Source of the DNA: Methylomonas subterranea
GTDB lineage: Bacteria > Pseudomonadota > Gammaproteobacteria > Methylococcales > Methylomonadaceae
Assembly: GCF_024505185.1 (NCBI RefSeq)
Contig: NZ_JANIBJ010000009.1
Span: forward strand, 59,120 to 123,119
DNA length: 64,000 nt
Direction of reading: 5' to 3'
How positions within the stretch are numbered: the first letter of the stretch is position 1; every line of letters begins with the position of its first letter. Shown one piece after another: positions 56,271-64,000 of the stretch. The position numbers and the translations under genes were made by a program. The notes beneath the pieces are model-generated. The model saw only the letters and a program-made list of their open reading frames with translations, made no database searches and was not told the origin of the DNA.

Positions 56271-56756
56271 CTATTCCCGCGACAGTTGCCGATACGCCCC
56301 GCTGTAATATAACAGCGGATCGCCGCTACGGCAGACCACTTTTTGTACTTCGCCGATCACTATCCAATGCGTACCGGCCAACACCTGTTCGACCACCTTG
56401 CATTCCAGGCTGGCCAGGGATTCGCTCAACAACGGCGCACCGTTTTCGCCCGCTTCCCACGCCACGCTGGCAAAGCGCTCTTCCTGGGTACCGCCGCCGG
56501 CGAATTGATTGGAGACGTTTTGCTGTTCCGAGCCGAGTATATTCACGGCAAACTGTTTTTGTTCCAGCACCACCGCGCCGGTATCGGTATTTTGATTCAG
56601 GCAGACCAGAATTTGCGGCGGATCGACGGACACGCTGCTAAACGAGGTGGCCGTCATGCCTTTCAGGCCTTGTTGTTCGGATTGCGCCGTCACTACGGTG
56701 ACACCGCTGGCCCATAGTTTCAGGGCATTTTTAAATTGACTCGCATCAACGCTCAT
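56271..56756 (-). CDS. Flavin reductase-like FMN-binding protein
   Basis: 161 residues, a typical length. The split-barrel flavin reductase pattern is seen: FKNALKLWASGVTVVTAQ at the N-terminus, GMTATSFSSVSVDPPQILVC (FMN site), FAVNILGSEQQNVSNQFAG, HWIVIGEVQKV and LLYYSGAYRQL at the end. Such enzymes reduce FMN or FAD with NAD(P)H and may serve a partner monooxygenase, none of which is adjacent. Confidence 0.92.
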   Translation of the reverse strand: MSVDASQFKNALKLWASGVTVVTAQSEQQGLKGMTATSFSSVSVDPPQILVCLNQNTDTGAVVLEQKQFAVNILGSEQQNVSNQFAGGGTQEERFASVAWEAGENGAPLLSESLASLECKVVEQVLAGTHWIVIGEVQKVVCRSGDPLLYYSGAYRQLSRE

Positions 56757-56784
56757 ATAGTTCTCTTGGATTACTTTTGCCGGA

Positions 56785-57090
56785 CTAGGGTTTTAACAGC
56801 TTTTTCAAATCGTAGTGATAAATAAACCCCGGCAAGGCGAATACTACGAACAGACACAAGGTGGCAACATAAAATTCCCATTGTTGCTCGTGCAGTCCGC
56901 CGGTCAGTTTATTTTCCAGCGCCATGGCCAACGCACCGACCAAACCATAACATACCAGCCATTCCAGCCAACGCCAGCCGGCGGTTTTATTCAGTTTGAT
57001 CAGCAGCAGGAAACGTTCGCTCAGCCAGGGTAAACTGGCGGCGACCAAGGCCAGCGCCAGCAAAACCCCGTACACATGACTCTGGGTCAT
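56785..57090 (-). CDS. DUF2818 membrane protein
   Basis: 101 residues with three hydrophobic helices (about 7-27, 42-60, 75-93). The pattern WRWLEWLVCYGLVGALAMALE, then QQWEFYVATLCLFVVFALPGF fits DUF2818, usually found near respiratory (nuo) genes in betaproteobacteria; here it follows lysS with a one-base overlap (TAATG). Function unknown. Confidence 0.8.
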   Translation of the reverse strand: MTQSHVYGVLLALALVAASLPWLSERFLLLIKLNKTAGWRWLEWLVCYGLVGALAMALENKLTGGLHEQQWEFYVATLCLFVVFALPGFIYHYDLKKLLKP

Positions 57091-58586
57091 TAATTTTTCG
57101 GCCGCATGTGCGGGAACAGCAACACGTCGCGGATGCTGGGCGAATTGGTGAACAACATCACCAAGCGATCGATGCCTATGCCCTCGCCGGCGGTCGGCGG
57201 CATGCCGTGCTCCAGCGCGGTGATGTAATCGGCATCGAAATGCATGGCTTCGTTGTCGCCGGCCTCTTTCTCCTCGACCTGCTTTCTGAAACGTTCGGCT
57301 TGATCCTCGGCGTCGTTCAGCTCGGTAAAACCGTTGGCAATCTCGCGGCCGCCGACGAAGAATTCGAAACGGTCGGTGACATGCGGATCGTTGTCGTTAC
57401 GGCGCGCCAGCGGCGATACTTCCACCGGATAGGCGGTGATGAAAGTCGGATTCATCAAGCGATGTTCGACGGTTTTCTCGAAAATCTCGATCTGCACCTT
57501 GCCGAGACCGTAGCTGTCTTTCACCGGAATTTTCAGATTCTCGGCCACCTTGACCGCCGCTTCGCGGGTCGTCAAATCGGCCTGGGTCAAATCGGGATTG
57601 AAATGCAGGATGGACTCCAGCACCGTCATCCGCTCGAAAGGTTTGCCGAAATCGTATTGATCGCCTTGATATTCGATGATGGTCTTGCCGACCACATCTT
57701 CGGCGATGCCGCGCAACAAAGCTTCGGTTAGGTCCATTAAGTCGCCGTATTCGGCATAGGCTTGGTAGAACTCCATCATGGTGAATTCGGGATTGTGACG
57801 GGTCGACAGGCCTTCGTTGCGGAAGTTGCGGTTGATCTCGAACACCCGTTCGAAACCACCGACCACCAGCCGTTTCAGATACAACTCCGGCGCTATCCGC
57901 AGATACAATTCCATGTCCAGCGCATTGTGGAAAGTCGTGAAGGGCCGGGCGGTCGCGCCGCCGGGGATGACCTGCATCATCGGCGTTTCCACTTCCAGGA
58001 AGTCGCGCTGAACCAGAAACTCGCGGATGTAATTGACAATCTTGGAGCGCATCACGAAAGTCTTGCGGGTCTCGTCGCTCATGATCAAATCCAGGTAACG
58101 CTGGCGGTATTTGATCTCCTGATCGGCAATACCGTGGAATTTTTCCGGCAAGGGCCGCAAGGCTTTGGTCAACAAACGAATATCGTCGACCTTGACACTC
58201 AGTTCGCCGGTTTTGGTCTTGAACAATGTGCCTTCGGCGCCGAGGATGTCGCCGATGTCCCATTTTTTGAACTGGTCGTTGTAAACGCCTTCCGGCAAGT
58301 TGTCGCGGGCGACATAAACCTGAATTTGCCCAGACATATCCTGCAAATGGCAAAAACTGGCCTTGCCCATGATGCGGCGGGTCATCATCCGTCCGGCAAT
58401 CTTGACCCGTATCGGATCGGCCAGCAGTTCCTCTTCCGTTTTTTCACCGTACTCGGCCAACAATTGGCCGGCTACCACATTGCGGCGAAAGTCGGTCGGA
58501 AAGGCGATGCCTTCCTCGCGCAAGCCATTGAGCTTTTCGCGGCGTTGTTTGATTTGTTCTTGTTCGTCGTGTTCGAGTTCTGACAT
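57090..58586 (-). CDS. lysS: Lysyl-tRNA synthetase, class II
   Basis: 498 residues. N-terminal OB fold ([19 protein letters not shown]) followed by class II catalytic motifs: motif 1 around [20 protein letters not shown], motif 2 [20 protein letters not shown] and motif 3 [17 protein letters not shown]. It charges tRNA-Lys in the cytoplasm. In many gammaproteobacteria it directly follows prfB; here an islet of about 2.9 kb separates them. About 80 bases upstream lie free of genes and contain a short stem-loop (ttgctc/gagcaa, 58631-58647), where a new promoter could lie. Confidence 0.97.
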   Translation of the reverse strand: MSELEHDEQEQIKQRREKLNGLREEGIAFPTDFRRNVVAGQLLAEYGEKTEEELLADPIRVKIAGRMMTRRIMGKASFCHLQDMSGQIQVYVARDNLPEGVYNDQFKKWDIGDILGAEGTLFKTKTGELSVKVDDIRLLTKALRPLPEKFHGIADQEIKYRQRYLDLIMSDETRKTFVMRSKIVNYIREFLVQRDFLEVETPMMQVIPGGATARPFTTFHNALDMELYLRIAPELYLKRLVVGGFERVFEINRNFRNEGLSTRHNPEFTMMEFYQAYAEYGDLMDLTEALLRGIAEDVVGKTIIEYQGDQYDFGKPFERMTVLESILHFNPDLTQADLTTREAAVKVAENLKIPVKDSYGLGKVQIEIFEKTVEHRLMNPTFITAYPVEVSPLARRNDNDPHVTDRFEFFVGGREIANGFTELNDAEDQAERFRKQVEEKEAGDNEAMHFDADYITALEHGMPPTAGEGIGIDRLVMLFTNSPSIRDVLLFPHMRPKN

Positions 58587-58666
58587 GTTAATTATTGGTT
58601 AAATCAAATTTACAATAGGTTTTGAGGAATTTGCTCGAACGGAGCAATTCTATAATGGAAAATGCA

Positions 58667-59035
58667 TTATCTCGACAAAGGCAACAGCCGTACCCGCTCA
58701 CGCAATTCGTCGGCAACGACAAGAGCACCTTCGCCTAACTCTCGTTCAAACCGACGCAACATGCTGATTGCTCGGTGCCCAAGAACAGCAGGAGTTACGT
58801 CCTGCGTACGTATTTGAAAAACACTGGGCGATTCCGCGCCAGTCAATGCCAGTAAAGTTCCGAAATCAAGATCGTGGGTAAAGACAATTGCGTCGTTGCT
58901 GCGCGCCCATTCAAATAATTCGTTATCTGTAGCATTTGCCGAACCCAGTTCAATCCAATGTACTGCGTCGAATCCAGCATCAATAAGTAATGGAGTCCAG
59001 GTTGGCGAAAGATTCATATCCAGCAAAATCTTCAT
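58667..59035 (-). CDS. DUF5615 PIN-like toxin candidate
   Basis: 122 residues. The start MKILLDMNLSPTWTPLLIDAGFDAV, read as ILLDMNLSP and a following helix, and FTHDLDFGTLLAL near residues 52-64 match DUF5615, a small PIN-like domain with acidic residues at the expected places. It is coupled to a DUF433 gene (ATGA overlap), a frequent toxin-antitoxin-like pair. Activity is predicted as RNase but not shown. Confidence 0.85.
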   Translation of the reverse strand: MKILLDMNLSPTWTPLLIDAGFDAVHWIELGSANATDNELFEWARSNDAIVFTHDLDFGTLLALTGAESPSVFQIRTQDVTPAVLGHRAISMLRRFERELGEGALVVADELRERVRLLPLSR

Positions 59036-59262
59036 GCAGCCACAAGCGGCAGCTCAATTTCTTCGGCCCGCCAGGCAGCAAAACGTAACGCCTCAGTAAT
59101 ATCTTCCGCTTCTAAATAAGGATATAACGCGAGAATATCTTGGGTGGCATATCCACTGGCAATCAGGCCGACGATGGTACCAACGGTCACCCGGAGACCA
59201 CGCAGACAGGGCTTGCCACCCATCACTGCCGGATTGAAAGTAATGCGTTCAAAATTTTTCAT
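59032..59262 (-). CDS. DUF433 antitoxin-like protein
   Basis: 76 residues from ATG 59262; an open frame upstream of this ATG has no ribosome site. ITFNPAVMGGKPCLRGLRVTVG and a helix-turn-helix-like IASGYATQDILALYPYLEAED fit DUF433. It should bind the DUF5615 partner and probably its own promoter. It ends in the start of the partner gene. Confidence 0.87.
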   Translation of the reverse strand: MKNFERITFNPAVMGGKPCLRGLRVTVGTIVGLIASGYATQDILALYPYLEAEDITEALRFAAWRAEEIELPLVAA

Positions 59263-59353
59263 GTCGTCCTCGCTAGAAGAATGAATTGAAATGCCCCTAA
59301 AAACTTTAACAAGGTAATCGAGGAGAAAAACTCTCTCATCGCTATCTACTGGC

Positions 59354-60001
59354 TTAAGATTCAAAACCCGTTGCTGAAACTTTTATTCCAAGCGACTGCG
59401 GAATAGTTAGCGTATTAATGACGTCAACCTTAATATTTCCTAAAAAACTCAACTTGAGTTCTATGGCCGTTTTCAAACTAGAAGCCATTGGTTTAAAAAC
59501 ACCTGGCTGATTTAGCTCTACGTTACGTTCTAAAAAAACAATCACAAAGACAGGCTTATCTTCAAAAAGAAAAGGCCGATTATAAGTTGAAAGCTTTGAA
59601 TCCTTAGAGCGGTAACTTGCTAATAGCCCCACCAAAGTGTCTCTTACTTTTTTATCAATTTCATCAACCAAGTACGGCCGCTTATTACTGAAAGAAACAG
59701 CATTAATTTCTTCCTTACATAATTTCCCCTTCATTTCCTGAAGAACCTTTGCATATCGGTTATCTTCAAAGGAAAAACGGATAGAACTTTGCTCATCATC
59801 GGCCAAAACATATTTAACCTCAATCAAAAGAAACGCCTTATCAGAAACAGCAATAAAATCTACAGCTTTATATCCATTATATTTAAGCTTATTGTAGAAA
59901 TTTTCTGGATTAGTTTCGTCATACTTACACACTTTCCATTTATCGGAAAATTCAAAAAATAATTTACGACCTCCTTCGCCTTCTGAAATTATAGTCGACA
60001 T
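59354..60001 (-). CDS. Putative PD-(D/E)XK nuclease partner of AAA ATPase
   Basis: 215 residues, AT-rich DNA. I do not recognise a named family. The N-terminal third has the spacing of a PD-(D/E)XK nuclease core: Asp48 in YKAVDFIAVSDK, then Glu61 and Lys63 in FLLIEVKYV. A helix with KVRDTLVGLLASYR and strands PVFVIVFLERN follow. There is no signal peptide or membrane helix. It starts 15 bases after the ATPase gene on the same strand, so the two are one operon. The pairing of an OLD/RecF-like ATPase with a nuclease-type protein is typical of abortive-infection defence. The role is inferred. Confidence 0.6.
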   Translation of the reverse strand: MSTIISEGEGGRKLFFEFSDKWKVCKYDETNPENFYNKLKYNGYKAVDFIAVSDKAFLLIEVKYVLADDEQSSIRFSFEDNRYAKVLQEMKGKLCKEEINAVSFSNKRPYLVDEIDKKVRDTLVGLLASYRSKDSKLSTYNRPFLFEDKPVFVIVFLERNVELNQPGVFKPMASSLKTAIELKLSFLGNIKVDVINTLTIPQSLGIKVSATGFES

Positions 60002-60016
60002 ATAATTTACGCAACC

Positions 60017-61045
60017 TTACATGCTGGAGTAAAGAGCCTCTTGCTCTTTGTCATACAATTCCAACTCCTCATTCAGAGAAACAACGTTATCTAACTCGCT
60101 AAGCCGTGCCCCATGTTCAACATTTATTCCTTCTTCAGTGCGTACTAGACTAAAAAACGCAGTCGGTATTTTCGTTTGTGCATTCGCAATCAGATAATCA
60201 AAACATTTCATCAAAAAAAGATTATGGGTCGCAATCACAACTTGGACTTTATATTTTGTCAGCTCAACCAGGATAGCAGCCAATTGTTTTATAAGTCTGG
60301 GATTCAAATTGGTTTCAGGTTCATCCCAAAATAGAATGCTATCTTCTTTTAGCGAATCATTGGCAATCAAATAGGAAAGCATGCCTAATTTACGCCACCC
60401 CTCAGCCACCATGAATATATTAATTTCTCCCTGTTCAGTTTCCAGATAAAAATTATTATCCCTAAGAAAAAACTTCCCCCCAATAATTTCCTCTATTGAA
60501 TCTATAAGAGATTGATTAGGTTTTTTTAACAGTGGATTATCTATAGCCTTGCATAAATCGTAATATGTTTCATCAAAAGATAAATAGTATTTTTCATAGA
60601 GCGTGGCAAAGTTTGGAAACAGCGAAAGCACTTCTTTCGCAGGAAAAAAAAGCGGGGATTTTATCAAAGGTGCAGTAGGATGTTGTTTCACATTGATGCT
60701 GTCGACACCCAAACTAATATCTAATATTTCAGACTCTCTATTTTTATGATTTACTGAAAACTCCAAAATCATCCGAGTCACACATTCCTGATCCGAACTG
60801 TCATGTAAAGACTGTAAATCTCTTAGTTTTGAAACTCTAAATACCTTATATAATTTATTCTTTAGACTGCTTTTCCAGCCTTCTTTTCCACATTGATTCC
60901 AAACACTTGCAATACTATAAGCAAGCTTTAAAACATGACTTTTTCCACTAGAGTTTTCGCCAATAATAATATTTATGCCAGGCACAAAGCTAAACTCGGC
61001 CTTATCAAAATTAGTGAAATTTTCTACGGTTAGCTTTTTTAGCAT
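60017..61045 (-). CDS. AAA15/OLD-like ATPase (RecF-type, SMC-fold)
   Basis: 342 residues, AT-rich. It starts LKKLTVENFTNFDKAEFSF, as RecF/OLD-type ATPases do. Walker A GENSSGKSH (29-37), ABC-like signature region near AEGWRKLGML, Walker B ILFWDEPE (237-244), D-loop NLNPRL and a switch His274 in IATHNLFL. The coiled-coil region is short. No TOPRIM domain is attached, so it is unlike full OLD nucleases and more like ATPase sensors in two-gene systems (for example PARIS AriA). The operon partner with EVK motif is probably the effector. Confidence 0.8.
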   Translation of the reverse strand: MLKKLTVENFTNFDKAEFSFVPGINIIIGENSSGKSHVLKLAYSIASVWNQCGKEGWKSSLKNKLYKVFRVSKLRDLQSLHDSSDQECVTRMILEFSVNHKNRESEILDISLGVDSINVKQHPTAPLIKSPLFFPAKEVLSLFPNFATLYEKYYLSFDETYYDLCKAIDNPLLKKPNQSLIDSIEEIIGGKFFLRDNNFYLETEQGEINIFMVAEGWRKLGMLSYLIANDSLKEDSILFWDEPETNLNPRLIKQLAAILVELTKYKVQVVIATHNLFLMKCFDYLIANAQTKIPTAFFSLVRTEEGINVEHGARLSELDNVVSLNEELELYDKEQEALYSSM

Positions 61046-61048
61046 GAA

Positions 61049-61312
61049 TTAAATTGCCTTGAATTCAATAGACGGCTTACCCGCAATCAAACCAAACACC
61101 GAAATATCTTCATCAATCTGCGGCCAGTGAATTCCTTCACCATCGCCCAATATTTCGTAATCAGTTCTTTGTTGCGCATCGGCTTTGACTAATCGTGGAA
61201 ACCAGACCAATGGAACCGAAATATTTCTGCCATCGGCGAGGAAAACGATTAATTCCTGATCGGTACAATTGACCGAACAGGCTCGGGGAGTTTCAACGGC
61301 TAAAGAACTCAT
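61049..61312 (-). CDS. DUF2442 protein
   Basis: 87 residues. LIVFLADGRNISVPLVWFPRL and IHWPQIDEDISVFGLIAG are the DUF2442 signature. It overlaps the DUF4160 gene by 20 bases, and DUF4160-DUF2442 neighbours are common and often listed as toxin-antitoxin-like. Its end lies three bases before the ATPase start, so all four may be read together. Confidence 0.85.
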   Translation of the reverse strand: MSSLAVETPRACSVNCTDQELIVFLADGRNISVPLVWFPRLVKADAQQRTDYEILGDGEGIHWPQIDEDISVFGLIAGKPSIEFKAI

Positions 61313-61529
61313 TCCAGGCCTCCAAAAAAATTTGCTGATTTTCTTCCACCAGTTTATTCAGCGTCGTCAATTCATGCGCGAAAAAACCACTACTTCTGGC
61401 GTAAGCAACCGGTTTGAGCCAAAATTTTGCCAAAGCTTTTTCATACTGAACGTGAATATGCGCCGGCTCGCCATTTTCATTGCTGCAATAGAAAAAACGG
61501 CAGCCACCAATCCTTGGTACAGCAGGCAT
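61293..61529 (-). CDS. DUF4160 protein
   Basis: 78 residues. FYCSNENGEPAHIHVQYEKA and FWLKPVAYARSSGF fit DUF4160, ending in a helix LNKLVEENQQIFLEAWNEFF. It is usually found with DUF2442, as here. It is the first gene of the islet after prfB, whose stop is 20 bases upstream on this strand, so it may be read through from prfB. Confidence 0.85.
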   Translation of the reverse strand: MPAVPRIGGCRFFYCSNENGEPAHIHVQYEKALAKFWLKPVAYARSSGFFAHELTTLNKLVEENQQIFLEAWNEFFSR

Positions 61530-61548
61530 AAATCGCGCGCCAACAAAA

Positions 61549-62646
61549 TTACAACCCGCTCTTCAAACTCGCCTCGATAAACTGATCCAGCGCCCCATCC
61601 AGCACCGCCTGGGTGTTGCCGGTTTCGACGTTGGTGCGCAGGTCCTTGATGCGCGATTGATCCAGCACGTAGGAGCGAATTTGGCTGCCCCAGCCTATAT
61701 CCGATTTGGAATCCTCGACTGCCTGTTGACTGGCATTGCGTTTCAGCATTTCCATTTCATATAGCTTGGCTTTCAGCTGCTTCATCGCCGTGTCTTTGTT
61801 CTTGTGTTGCGATCTATCGCTTTGACACTGGGTGACGATGCCGCTCGGATTATGGGTAATCCGCACCGCCGATTCTGTCCTGTTGACGTGCTGGCCGCCG
61901 GCGCCGCTGGCCCGGTAGACATCTATTCGCAAGTCGGCCGGGTTGATCTCGATTTCGATATCGTCGTCGATTTCCGGCGATACGAACACCGAGGCAAACG
62001 AGGTATGCCGCCGGTTGCCGGAGTCGAACGGCGATTTACGTACTAAACGGTGCACCCCGGTCTCGGTACGCAACCAGCCGAAGGCGTATGGACCTTCGAA
62101 TTTGATCGTCGCGCTCTTGATGCCGGCCACATCACCGGGCGACTCTTCAATCAGCTCGGTTTTGAAACCTTTGGCTTCGCCCCAGCGCAAATACATGCGC
62201 TCTATTATAGAGGCCCAATCCTGGGCTTCGGTACCGCCGGAACCGGACTGAATATCCAAAAAGGCATTGTTGGCATCCATTTCGCCGCTGAACATGCGCT
62301 GAAACTCCAGATTTGCAACCTGCTTTTCAAAACCTTCCAAATCGGCGGCCACGGTATCGACGGTATCCTCGTCATTTTCCTCCACCGCCATCAGCAGCAA
62401 TTCTTCGGCGTCGTTAAGGCCCTGCTCCAAATCCTTGATGGTCAGGACGATATCCTCCAGCATGGCGCGTTCCTTACCCATGGCTTGCGCCTGTTCAGGT
62501 TTGTTCCAAATTGCCGGATCTTCCAATTCCCGCAGCACTTCCACCAAGCGTTCGCTCTTACCGTCGAAATCCAGATAGGTTTTCAGCCCGGCGCTACGTT
62601 CGCGCAAATCGGCTATTTTGTATTTAATGGGATTAATTTCTTGCAT
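61549..62646 (-). CDS. prfB: Peptide chain release factor 2
   Basis: 365 residues in a single frame. GGQ motif in [14 protein letters not shown] and the stop-recognition tripeptide SPF in [15 protein letters not shown] identify RF2. It releases polypeptides at UGA and UAA. Most gammaproteobacterial prfB genes need a +1 frameshift at an in-frame UGA near codon 26; here the equivalent region ([11 protein letters not shown]) is read straight through, so autoregulation by frameshift is absent. It is the upstream neighbour of the defence islet and of lysS. Confidence 0.96.
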   Translation of the reverse strand: MQEINPIKYKIADLRERSAGLKTYLDFDGKSERLVEVLRELEDPAIWNKPEQAQAMGKERAMLEDIVLTIKDLEQGLNDAEELLLMAVEENDEDTVDTVAADLEGFEKQVANLEFQRMFSGEMDANNAFLDIQSGSGGTEAQDWASIIERMYLRWGEAKGFKTELIEESPGDVAGIKSATIKFEGPYAFGWLRTETGVHRLVRKSPFDSGNRRHTSFASVFVSPEIDDDIEIEINPADLRIDVYRASGAGGQHVNRTESAVRITHNPSGIVTQCQSDRSQHKNKDTAMKQLKAKLYEMEMLKRNASQQAVEDSKSDIGWGSQIRSYVLDQSRIKDLRTNVETGNTQAVLDGALDQFIEASLKSGL

Positions 62647-62803
62647 GCACCCTCAAAACCCAAGCAACAGCCAACTGTAAGGATTCCACCCAAAATCACT
62701 TCCGCATTCCGCGCTCTCTCCGGGAGAGGGCTAGGGAGATCAATAGGGAAGTTAGAGGCGGAATACCAAGCGGCAACTTGAAAAAATCGCAAATTATAAA
62801 CGA

Positions 62804-63592
62804 TTACCGCGCCGGCTCGCTCTGTTGGTTTTTCAGCGACCAGACAACACAGCCGACACCCGCCAATACAAAGGGGATACTTAACAATTGCCCCGTCGTC
62901 AATGCCACTCCGGTTTCGTACATCGCCTGCTCGGTTTTGAAATACTCCAGAATAAACCGTGCGCTAAACAACATGCCGATAAAACAGCCGAAGACGAAGC
63001 CTGACTTGTCAGCGTGTTTTTTATAGATCAACAGTGAAACGACATAGATCAACAGATAACAAAACGCTTCATACAACTGTACGGGATGTCGCGAAAGGGG
63101 ATCGATGCGGGAAAATACCACTCCCCAGGGCTGCTGGGTGGGAATACCCAAAATCTCGGAATTAAAAAAATTGCCTATCCTGATCAAGGCACCGGCCAGC
63201 GCGGTCGGAATGCTGACCCGATCCAACAGCCAGAAGTAACCATCTCCGTACTTACGCCGATACAGATACAGAGCCAAAATAATCCCCAGGGTGGCGCCGT
63301 GACTGGCCAGCCCGCCTTCCCAAATTGCCAGAATTTTCAACGGGTGCGTCAGATAATAATCAGGATCGTAGAGCAAGGTATGCCCCAAGCGAGCCCCCAC
63401 GATAGTGGCAATCACCATGTACCACAACAAGGTATCGAGTTCCTCGACATTCTTGCCCTCGCGCAGGTATATCCATTGCATGGTCAAAAAACTACCGACA
63501 AAGCCCATGGCGAACATGAGCCCGTACCAACGAATTTTGATCAGACCAAAGTCGAAAAGGATGGGGTCGATATTCCAAACGAAATGTTGCAT
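62804..63592 (-). CDS. lgt: Prolipoprotein diacylglyceryl transferase
   Basis: 262 residues with about seven membrane helices. The Lgt signature is present as GALIRIGNFFNSEILGIPTQ. Other conserved parts are LDTLLWYMVIATIVGARLGHTLLYDP and RHPVQLYEAFCYLL. The enzyme transfers diacylglycerol from phosphatidylglycerol to the lipobox Cys of prolipoproteins, such as the efflux duct and OmpA-like protein in this window. It is monocistronic on the minus strand. Confidence 0.97.
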   Translation of the reverse strand: MQHFVWNIDPILFDFGLIKIRWYGLMFAMGFVGSFLTMQWIYLREGKNVEELDTLLWYMVIATIVGARLGHTLLYDPDYYLTHPLKILAIWEGGLASHGATLGIILALYLYRRKYGDGYFWLLDRVSIPTALAGALIRIGNFFNSEILGIPTQQPWGVVFSRIDPLSRHPVQLYEAFCYLLIYVVSLLIYKKHADKSGFVFGCFIGMLFSARFILEYFKTEQAMYETGVALTTGQLLSIPFVLAGVGCVVWSLKNQQSEPAR

Positions 63593-63755
63593 GAGTTTTT
63601 AGCCGAAAATGAAGACTGAGTTAGGCAATTGTAACCCTGTCAAAGGGAATTATGCCGAACGACGGAGCGTAAATCTCCAGGCATGGCTGGCGCGCCCATA
63701 AAAACCGAGATCAAGCGACAAAACCACTCCCGGCAACAACTTTCCCCGAGCCATT

Positions 63756-63795
63756 AAAAAACCCGCTAAGCCTTATAACTTGCGGGTTTTTGTAC
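63756..63795. terminator. Rho-independent terminator
   Basis: aaaaacccgc (63757-63766) pairs with gcgggttttt (63782-63791) and has A- and T-runs on either side, so it could work in both directions. The gene it serves, if on the right, is outside the window. Confidence 0.7.
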
Positions 63796-63822
63796 TTCTT
63801 TGGATTACTTAAAATCCTTATT

Positions 63823-64000
63823 TGGTACGACGGCCGGACTCAAATAAAAAATAAATTATTGATATTTAAACAAATTATTTAATAGCCACATCAAAAGGAC
63901 ACAACCAAGGACACACTTATAAAACCTGTCTGGTAATTTCCCCCTTCTTTACCGGATATTTTTTGGTCATCTGCACCGTACATTTGTACGGTGCAGATGA
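63823..64000. repeat. Right-edge repeats: possible attachment region
   Basis: No gene. The minus strand of 63823-63844 reads TTTGAGTCCGGCCGTCGTACCA, written here as a 22-base site only in halves: TTTGAGTCCGG and CCGTCGTACCA, resembling a tRNA T-arm and 3' CCA end, though the spacing is one base off. Direct repeats aaggacaca occur at 63895 and 63907. A perfect 15-base inverted repeat (tcatctgcaccgtac and its complement, loop attt) fills 63967-64000. Together they resemble an integration site. Confidence 0.35.

Noticed and set aside
58631..58647. Short stem-loop ttgctc/gagcaa between the islet and lysS as a terminator
   Set aside because: Six-base stem with no following T-run on either strand; too weak to call.

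Overview
The window looks like chromosome from a gammaproteobacterial methylotroph, most likely a Methylomonas-like type I methanotroph (Methylococcales). This is inference. It rests on the gene set (a PQQ-dehydrogenase-associated ABC/beta-propeller cassette, PEP-CTERM and VPLPA-CTERM secreted proteins, gammaproteobacterial sdh/gltA/lysS/prfB/lgt) and on moderately GC-rich coding DNA. No rRNA, tRNA or CRISPR array was found, and no intact insertion sequence.

Layout. 1-5348 (minus) is the end of a contractile phage-tail-like / extracellular injection system operon: DUF4255 cap-type protein, an uncharacterised beta-rich protein, sheath, tube and a second, divergent sheath-like protein cut by the window edge. 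6004-14692 holds an HD-GYP phosphodiesterase, a complete tripartite RND efflux operon, a decayed HD-GYP fragment and a TetR regulator with a palindromic operator candidate. 14.7-15.3 kb is non-coding, with a REP-like hairpin and what may be a group II intron remnant. 16229-21350 is a TCA operon, gltA-SDHAF4-like-sdhCDAB-sdhE. 21.7-28.6 kb carries a FUN14-like protein, a VPLPA-CTERM protein, the PQQ-associated ABC cassette, a PilZ protein and a MOSC protein. 28.7-35.0 kb carries an OmpA lipoprotein with a PQQY-repeat tail, a DUF2760/Hsp70 pair and an unknown gene coupled to a flavin amine oxidase. 35.0-36.1 kb is a gene graveyard (HsdR tail, amine-oxidase fragment).

37320-41923 is the most interesting locus: a five-gene operon that looks like a divergent Fap-type functional-amyloid secretion system. 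It has a large Ser/Thr/Asn-rich repeat protein, two small secreted proteins that both carry a double-glycine-like motif, a C39-type cysteine peptidase with Gln/Cys/His/Asp all present, and an outer-membrane barrel with an N-terminal coiled coil (FapF-like). An OmpR-type regulator lacking the phosphoacceptor Asp lies just upstream. A FixJ-type regulator, a 1203-residue multi-PAS hybrid kinase and a diguanylate cyclase lie downstream. With the PilZ and HD-GYP genes this suggests a c-di-GMP-controlled surface or biofilm lifestyle.

48.8-58.6 kb is housekeeping (spermidine-synthase-like, YgiQ radical SAM, GNAT, thiol-redox membrane protein, FtsH paralogue, flavin reductase, DUF2818, lysS). Between lysS and prfB, which are adjacent in many gammaproteobacteria, sits an AT-rich islet of about 2.9 kb (58667-61529). 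It contains two toxin-antitoxin-like pairs (DUF433/DUF5615, DUF4160/DUF2442) around a two-gene unit of an OLD/AAA15-like ATPase and a putative PD-(D/E)XK nuclease, a plausible undescribed defence system. prfB (without the programmed frameshift) and lgt close the window.
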